From positions 1 through 32,469 of the forward strand of contig JACNIU010000122.1 in assembly GCA_014382905.1 (NCBI GenBank): 32,469 nt of DNA, given 5' to 3'. The notes beneath the pieces are model-generated. The model worked only from the letters and a program-made list of their open reading frames with translations. It did not search any database and was not told the DNA's origin. Shown here in pieces: positions 32,432 to 32,469 of this stretch (the first letter of the stretch is position 1; the number at the start of each line of letters is the position of its first letter). A program made the position numbers and the translations under genes. The stretch is from Desulfobacterales bacterium. Its GTDB lineage: Bacteria > Desulfobacterota > DSM-4660 > Desulfatiglandales > Desulfatiglandaceae.

Positions 32432-32469
32432 ATGACAAATGGAACTGTTAAGTGGTTTAATGACCACAA
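32432..32469 (+). CDS. Cold-shock protein, 5' end only
   Basis: The first 12 codons read MTNGTVKWFNDH, the invariant start of CspA-family RNA-binding proteins; the GTVKWFN segment leads into the RNP1 motif. AAAGGAGG lies 7-8 nt before the ATG. The gene runs off the right edge of the window, so length and paralogue type cannot be given. Confidence 0.9.
   Translation, partial: MTNGTVKWFNDH

Noticed and set aside
1-32469. tRNA, rRNA, prophage or insertion sequence with transposase
   Set aside because: No tRNA cloverleaf, rRNA segment, phage structural gene or transposase motif was recognised on either strand; the mobile-looking elements here are all non-coding.

Overview
The window reads as chromosomal DNA of a sulfate-reducing member of the Desulfobacterota (former Deltaproteobacteria). 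The diagnosis rests on a reductive-type dsrA-dsrB-dsrD cluster with a divergent dsrN/cbiA-type amidotransferase and a canonical two-cysteine DsrC. The rplU-rpmA-obgE-proB-proA-nadD-rsfS block also fits. There is no rRNA, tRNA, CRISPR array, phage or transposase gene.

Layout. (1) 94-4462, minus strand: an RNase H-like exonuclease and a TIM-barrel isomerase, an M29 aminopeptidase, and a NOL1/NOP2-type m5C RNA methyltransferase with a separate PUA-like partner. (2) 4714-6061: a vestigial RsbW/STAS fusion on the minus strand, then an intact RsbW-like kinase plus STAS antagonist pair on the plus strand. (3) 6058-15012: a sodium:solute symporter, a GT-B glycosyltransferase, 3-hydroxyacyl-CoA dehydrogenase, a CheY-like regulator, RlmH, an MlaE permease with an unknown partner, a YkgJ-type cysteine-cluster protein and a TPR protein. 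(4) 15252-20549: the dissimilatory sulfite reductase region, with dsrABD on the minus strand, dsrN/cbiA divergent and dsrC downstream of it. (5) 20926-22635: a B12-binding radical SAM/TPR protein. (6) 22711-29684: the ribosome/GTPase/proline/NAD block, ending in an M48 metalloprotease with TPRs. (7) 29822-32469: a class II aldolase-like protein, a YhaM-like HD exoribonuclease and the start of a cold-shock gene.

How the genes work together. DsrAB reduces sulfite, DsrD stimulates it, DsrC carries the sulfur as a trisulfide to the membrane, and the CbiA-like protein probably amidates the siroheme of DsrAB. RsbW and STAS form a partner-switching pair. obgE, rlmH, rsfS, rplU and rpmA all act on the large ribosomal subunit.

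The least ordinary content lies between genes. One superfamily of 142-178-bp near-palindromic elements with terminal inverted repeats is present as five full copies and two fragments. Three subfamilies have unrelated ends but share a central hairpin whose stem pairs change in a compensatory way. A second kind of element has arms of 8-base repeats around a body of about 95 bp and occurs twice. Many gaps also hold degenerate tandem arrays with a period of mostly 7 bases, and several genes begin or end inside this repeat DNA. Function for these elements is inference; the patterns are visible in the sequence.
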